Program-made: the position numbers and the translations under genes
Shown: positions 60,670-64,000 of the stretch, piece after piece
Numbering within the stretch: the first letter of the stretch is position 1
How the letters are laid out: each line of letters begins with the position of its first letter
Assembly (NCBI GenBank): GCA_014338405.1
Contig: JTDE01002196.1
Coordinates: forward strand, 10,589-74,588
Source: Paragonimus skrjabini miyazakii
Taxonomy: Eukaryota; Platyhelminthes; Trematoda; Plagiorchiida; Troglotrematidae
Direction: 5' to 3'
DNA: 64,000 nucleotides
Notes under the pieces: generated by a model
What the model saw: only the letters and a program-made list of their open reading frames with translations
What the model was told of the DNA's origin: nothing
Databases searched by the model: none

Positions 60670-61495
60670 TTGGACTGGAGCGGTTTATTGACTGGAGGAA
60701 GTTCAATCAATCGGTGCTCGCGCACAAGCTGCTACAGACGGAATAATAGTGAAACTGGCACCAACCAACCACAGACGGCGATCAGTTGCTGTTGAATGCG
60801 TATCTGTTTCAAACAACCGAGTTGCCAGATGCAAGGACGTGGAACAACACAGCAACAAACTGGTCAATCAAAACGTGAGAATGCATGTCGCCTAATAACA
60901 GTGGAAAAAAGCGTTGTTCTATTAAAAAAGCCGCTGTTCTTTTTCAATGAATTGAAATTGCTTAGCGCTGCTTAGATTCCTGTTCTGATTTTTCCCGATT
61001 GAGCAGCACAGTATACGACAGTCCCTGGGTTACACACTCAACCGATTGACCCAAAACCGAAAAAGACAAGGGACGCGGCAACACCATTCATTGGAAGAAC
61101 TAGACAAAATTAGACCATAGAAGCTCTAAATTCATAGGACGAAAGGATTACTATACATGGCCGAAAAGACGCGAAGCAAATCAAATGAGACGATCAAACA
61201 TGGCAGTCGGACGCATCAAATGAAACGATCATATATGTCAGTCAGAGCCTTAAAACAAATCACATTGCACGGAGCATCAAAAAACAAACTGGGTAGATCG
61301 ATCAATATGGCGTGATGCGTCCTGGCTGCTTCATCAGAATATGGGCCTCTTAACAGAAAACGATAACTTCTGATACATTTCGGTCGTTTATGCCGTGGAA
61401 AGATATTGATTTGAGAGACATCACCCCAAGCAACCAATATGAAAGTATGACCAGCAAGGCAACAAGAGATGAAGTTTTCGTTAGAGACCTTATCC
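60670..61495. other. No gene recognised
   Basis: Sequence downstream of the Mag-like pol remnant. A purine run ggaaaaaagcg at about 60903 could be a decayed polypurine tract, but no LTR pair is visible. Confidence 0.35.
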
Positions 61496-61499
61496 GGAG

Positions 61500-61690
61500 T
61501 CAAAGACTCAAGAGTCTGATGCACTTGGCAATGAGAGATTTGCCTAGCCCAAGGGCATAGTAGTGCCCATTTCTAGCCAATGTTGCACGTAGGGTTATAT
61601 TCGAAACTAGACCAGATTTTCGAATGATGTCGAAAGTTTTTCGACCATAGCGGATAATACGCCGGCAGTCACAATCAAACGTTGGGTGGT
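61500..61690 (-). mobile_element. LINE 5'-region fragment
   Basis: The reverse complement matches 10060-10240, the 5' block of the large LINE: gactgccggcgtattatccg against gaccgctggcgtattataca, then cgaaaaactttc, then gacattcaaaa/catcattcgaaaa, then the ccttgggcta/ccctggctct segment. Because this copy lacks RT sequence, the shared block is either a truncated LINE 5' end or an independent repeat that the LINE copy has captured. Confidence 0.6.
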
Positions 61691-61749
61691 CCAACTGCAG
61701 TTTGGTTTGAGGTCACTTTTTATAACCCTGTTTCTCTACAGTCGAGAGA

Positions 61750-63710
61750 TAGCAGTGCCGGAACAACAAAAGTAGATCGAATGTATCTTCACAGGATTGC
61801 GCCTCACTATCTAAATCCTACTAAGCGGTCAATAGTACGATATACAACCTAATTGGTGCATCTGCCTTCCGCCTGACAAGGTTGCACATGAAAGGAGAGA
61901 AGTCTTAGTGAGCATAGCCCTCGGGCTGGATGCAGTGCACAAGCCCGACCGTTATGCCAAGGTAACAGGAAGTAACATCAACTAGTACGTAGTGATAGGT
62001 CGCTGAGAGGCAAATTTTTTGTTGTAAAGAACAAACAAATTCAAACTTTGACACAGCGCAGAATTGGGCGAATATATAATGTAGTAAAAACGGCAATTCA
62101 TCGTTTACAACAAAGTGCGCCTGTAACTGGGGAATGAAAGCAGCCTTTAGTAGACCAAGAACCTAATGTCTTTGTGGACCACCTAGCATGATTCGAATCC
62201 ATTCGCCTGTCGACATTAGTTGCGACACATGTTTCGTCCATGCTGTTTTATAATATACGGTGGAAAAACTAATAAAGTAGGCCTACGTACGTGAGCATCG
62301 AAAAGAGGAAACCCCGGATCGGGAACTGGAAATACATGAGGACCGGTGAAATAAGCAATTTGCGTAAGTTAAGCTATGCATTCAATAGTCCGATGTATAA
62401 CAAAATGAACACGACACTGTTTGCTAAAACTGAAAGCTGTTAAGTGAAGCCGTGAGGTGGTTAAACAGATTAAGATCGGAAAACGTCGTCTTGCACCCTT
62501 AGACATGACTGCACTGAACACTCAGTGGTTAGACGTAGGATTTACCAATATTATTTACTGCCATGTTTTTCTCAACTTGATTTTGCACTTCGTTTGCTGT
62601 GATAATGATACACAGTGGTCCCAGCCATCTTACTTATCCATCCTGTTCGAAGCGGTTTCAACAAACGGTTCGAATTTACCCAACTTATGGCAATTAACAC
62701 CAAGCACACTGGAATTCAGTCCATGGGGTTCCACAATGACGGCTAGCTTATTCAGTATCAGAATATAAATCAGTGGAAGATAAAGTCGGCGGCGATGTGT
62801 AAAATATTGGAATCTGATATTGATCAAGTCATGATCTCCATCAATTCCAGTGTATGTATCACTAACTGTTCCCCGACTTCCATCGAATTAGACGAAGCCA
62901 GTCGTGCTCTACAACCAGTCTGAGATACAGAACGACAACGTTCAATTCGACAACAAGAAACAACCCATAGCTGTCGTGAGTGTCTAATGAACAGAATCCG
63001 TTACATTCATTTGCCCATATGCTGGAATTGGTCAACATCCAGCTGGAGGGTGCCAGAACTGATTACTTATGAAAACATGATGTACGTTTGGAAAGCACTA
63101 TCGGAAACCCATAACTTGCGTGAAAATGCTAAAATAACACACACGCAATACGACCAAACATTGATCGGGATACAGAGAATCAACCAGGCACGCGATTAAC
63201 TTGATCAGGTTAATAAGCACATGCAAGGTAACACATTCATTCCAACCGGTCTTTCGAGACAATTTACTAATACGCGCGGAGTTGGCAACTAATAAAATCA
63301 ATATAAAACATTTAAAGCGAATGGTGAAACATACGTTGAACCACAGCAAAAAATGAATCGGCATAACCCAGGCAGACAGTGTAACATCGAATGCTAACAA
63401 GTTTCACATCGAGCTGATGATATTGATTAGATCTACAAGGCACATAAGATAACCATGTATGATCTAAGTTATAAGGGTCATCAGCGATTATGCACAGATC
63501 GGTGCACCTAGCTCGTAATCCAGAGTAGAGGCATATGACAATCCTGAAATTAACCTGGATCTGATTAATTCAATGATGCTTCTTGGTGAAGATAGAAATG
63601 CTAGACAATCAACAGCGTGTATATTTCACCTCTCGCGATTGATCGCACTGCGAGTACAGACGACAAAACGTCACATTTACGGAAACAAAACTTAAAATGT
63701 GCACTACAAC
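61750..63710. other. No gene recognised
   Basis: Short frames only. The sequence gattcgaatcc near 62190 resembles a tRNA B box, but no A box lies at the right distance. Confidence 0.4.
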
Positions 63711-63714
63711 CAAA

Positions 63715-63830
63715 AGTCAATCATCATCACCACCGACAGTAATACGTCACAATGACAAATACTGTTACGTAACTGTCACACAACCAGAATGAAATAGTTT
63801 TAGTTTCCTGAAAAAGATGTAGGAAGTAGA
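63715..63830 (-). mobile_element. LINE 3'-end fragment
   Basis: It begins with aatcatcatcacca (the ATG tail on the other strand) and continues gacagtaatacgtca, matching 27765-27800 closely, then actgtcacacaacca, matching 4475-4490. The match fades beyond about 63830. Confidence 0.55.
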
Positions 63831-64000
63831 TAACTAAATTCACGAGACCCGAACAAATAACATTGAAATCGCACTCCTTCAGTTCAAATTAAGTCAAGTT
63901 TTCATTACAGTCTGATCACGCCCTCACCATCCGATACCTTTCAATCACACGCAGCGATCACCGACTCTCTAGGCAGAGTGCGTCAGCACAAAATCACAAA

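Noticed and set aside
1..64000. Bacterial-type systems (CRISPR, operons, toxin-antitoxin, phage defence)
   Set aside because: No regularly spaced repeats, no Shine-Dalgarno-led gene clusters; the sequence is clearly eukaryotic and retroelement-rich.

Overview
The window looks like nuclear DNA of a digenean flatworm (trematode), probably one of the large, repeat-rich fluke genomes. Four things point this way: long stretches without genes, short exons with GT/AG borders separated by introns of many kilobases, dense decayed retrotransposons, and the kinds of retroelement present (two Penelope-like families with GIY-YIG tails, an AP-endonuclease LINE with ATG-repeat tails, CsRn1-like and Mag-like Gypsy pol genes). 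The species is not identified. There are no bacterial operons, CRISPR arrays or rRNA genes. Two 100-base runs of N are assembly gaps.

Layout. 1-1340: a tRNA-derived SINE head, a LINE 3' end and the 3' end of an LTR element. 4425-5700: a minus-strand LINE copy. 6990-7638: a Ser/Thr/Pro-rich exon (minus). 7755-8610: a LINE relic. 10060-13510: the most complete LINE (endonuclease, reverse transcriptase and C-terminal domain, frameshifted). 15.4-21.8 kb: more minus-strand exons or exon candidates. 22.9-30.0 kb: (AAT)n-tailed element ends and a Penelope-like fragment. 30612-31120: a minus-strand exon. 31540-36612: a Gypsy element rearranged into a long palindrome, abutted by two LINE fragments. 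42608-45590: a Penelope-like element with long inverted terminal repeats, split by a solo LTR. 47868-48252: an exon (minus). 50060-51990: two different Penelope-like elements side by side. 52591-52930: second copy of the LTR-element 3' end. 57870-58215: a LINE 3' end. 58750-60665: a Mag-like Gypsy pol around an assembly gap. 61500-61690 and 63715-63830: further LINE pieces.

The only candidate host gene is on the minus strand. Five open segments (48252-47868, 31120-30612, 21791-21506, 19079-18790, 7638-6990) each have a good 3' splice site and a GT donor, and their reading phases fit end to end (0-1, 1-0, 0-1, 1-0, 0-1). They may be consecutive exons of one gene of more than 41 kb encoding a low-complexity Ser/Thr/Pro-rich protein that I do not recognise; the Gypsy and Penelope elements would then lie in one intron. 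All retroelements are broken by stops, frameshifts, deletions or nested insertions, and none looks autonomous.

I found no convincing new biological system. The observations most worth following are the phase-compatible exon chain, the Penelope element with near-identical inverted ends and a nested solo LTR, the palindromic Gypsy rearrangement, and a possible hammerhead ribozyme relic at a Penelope 3' end.
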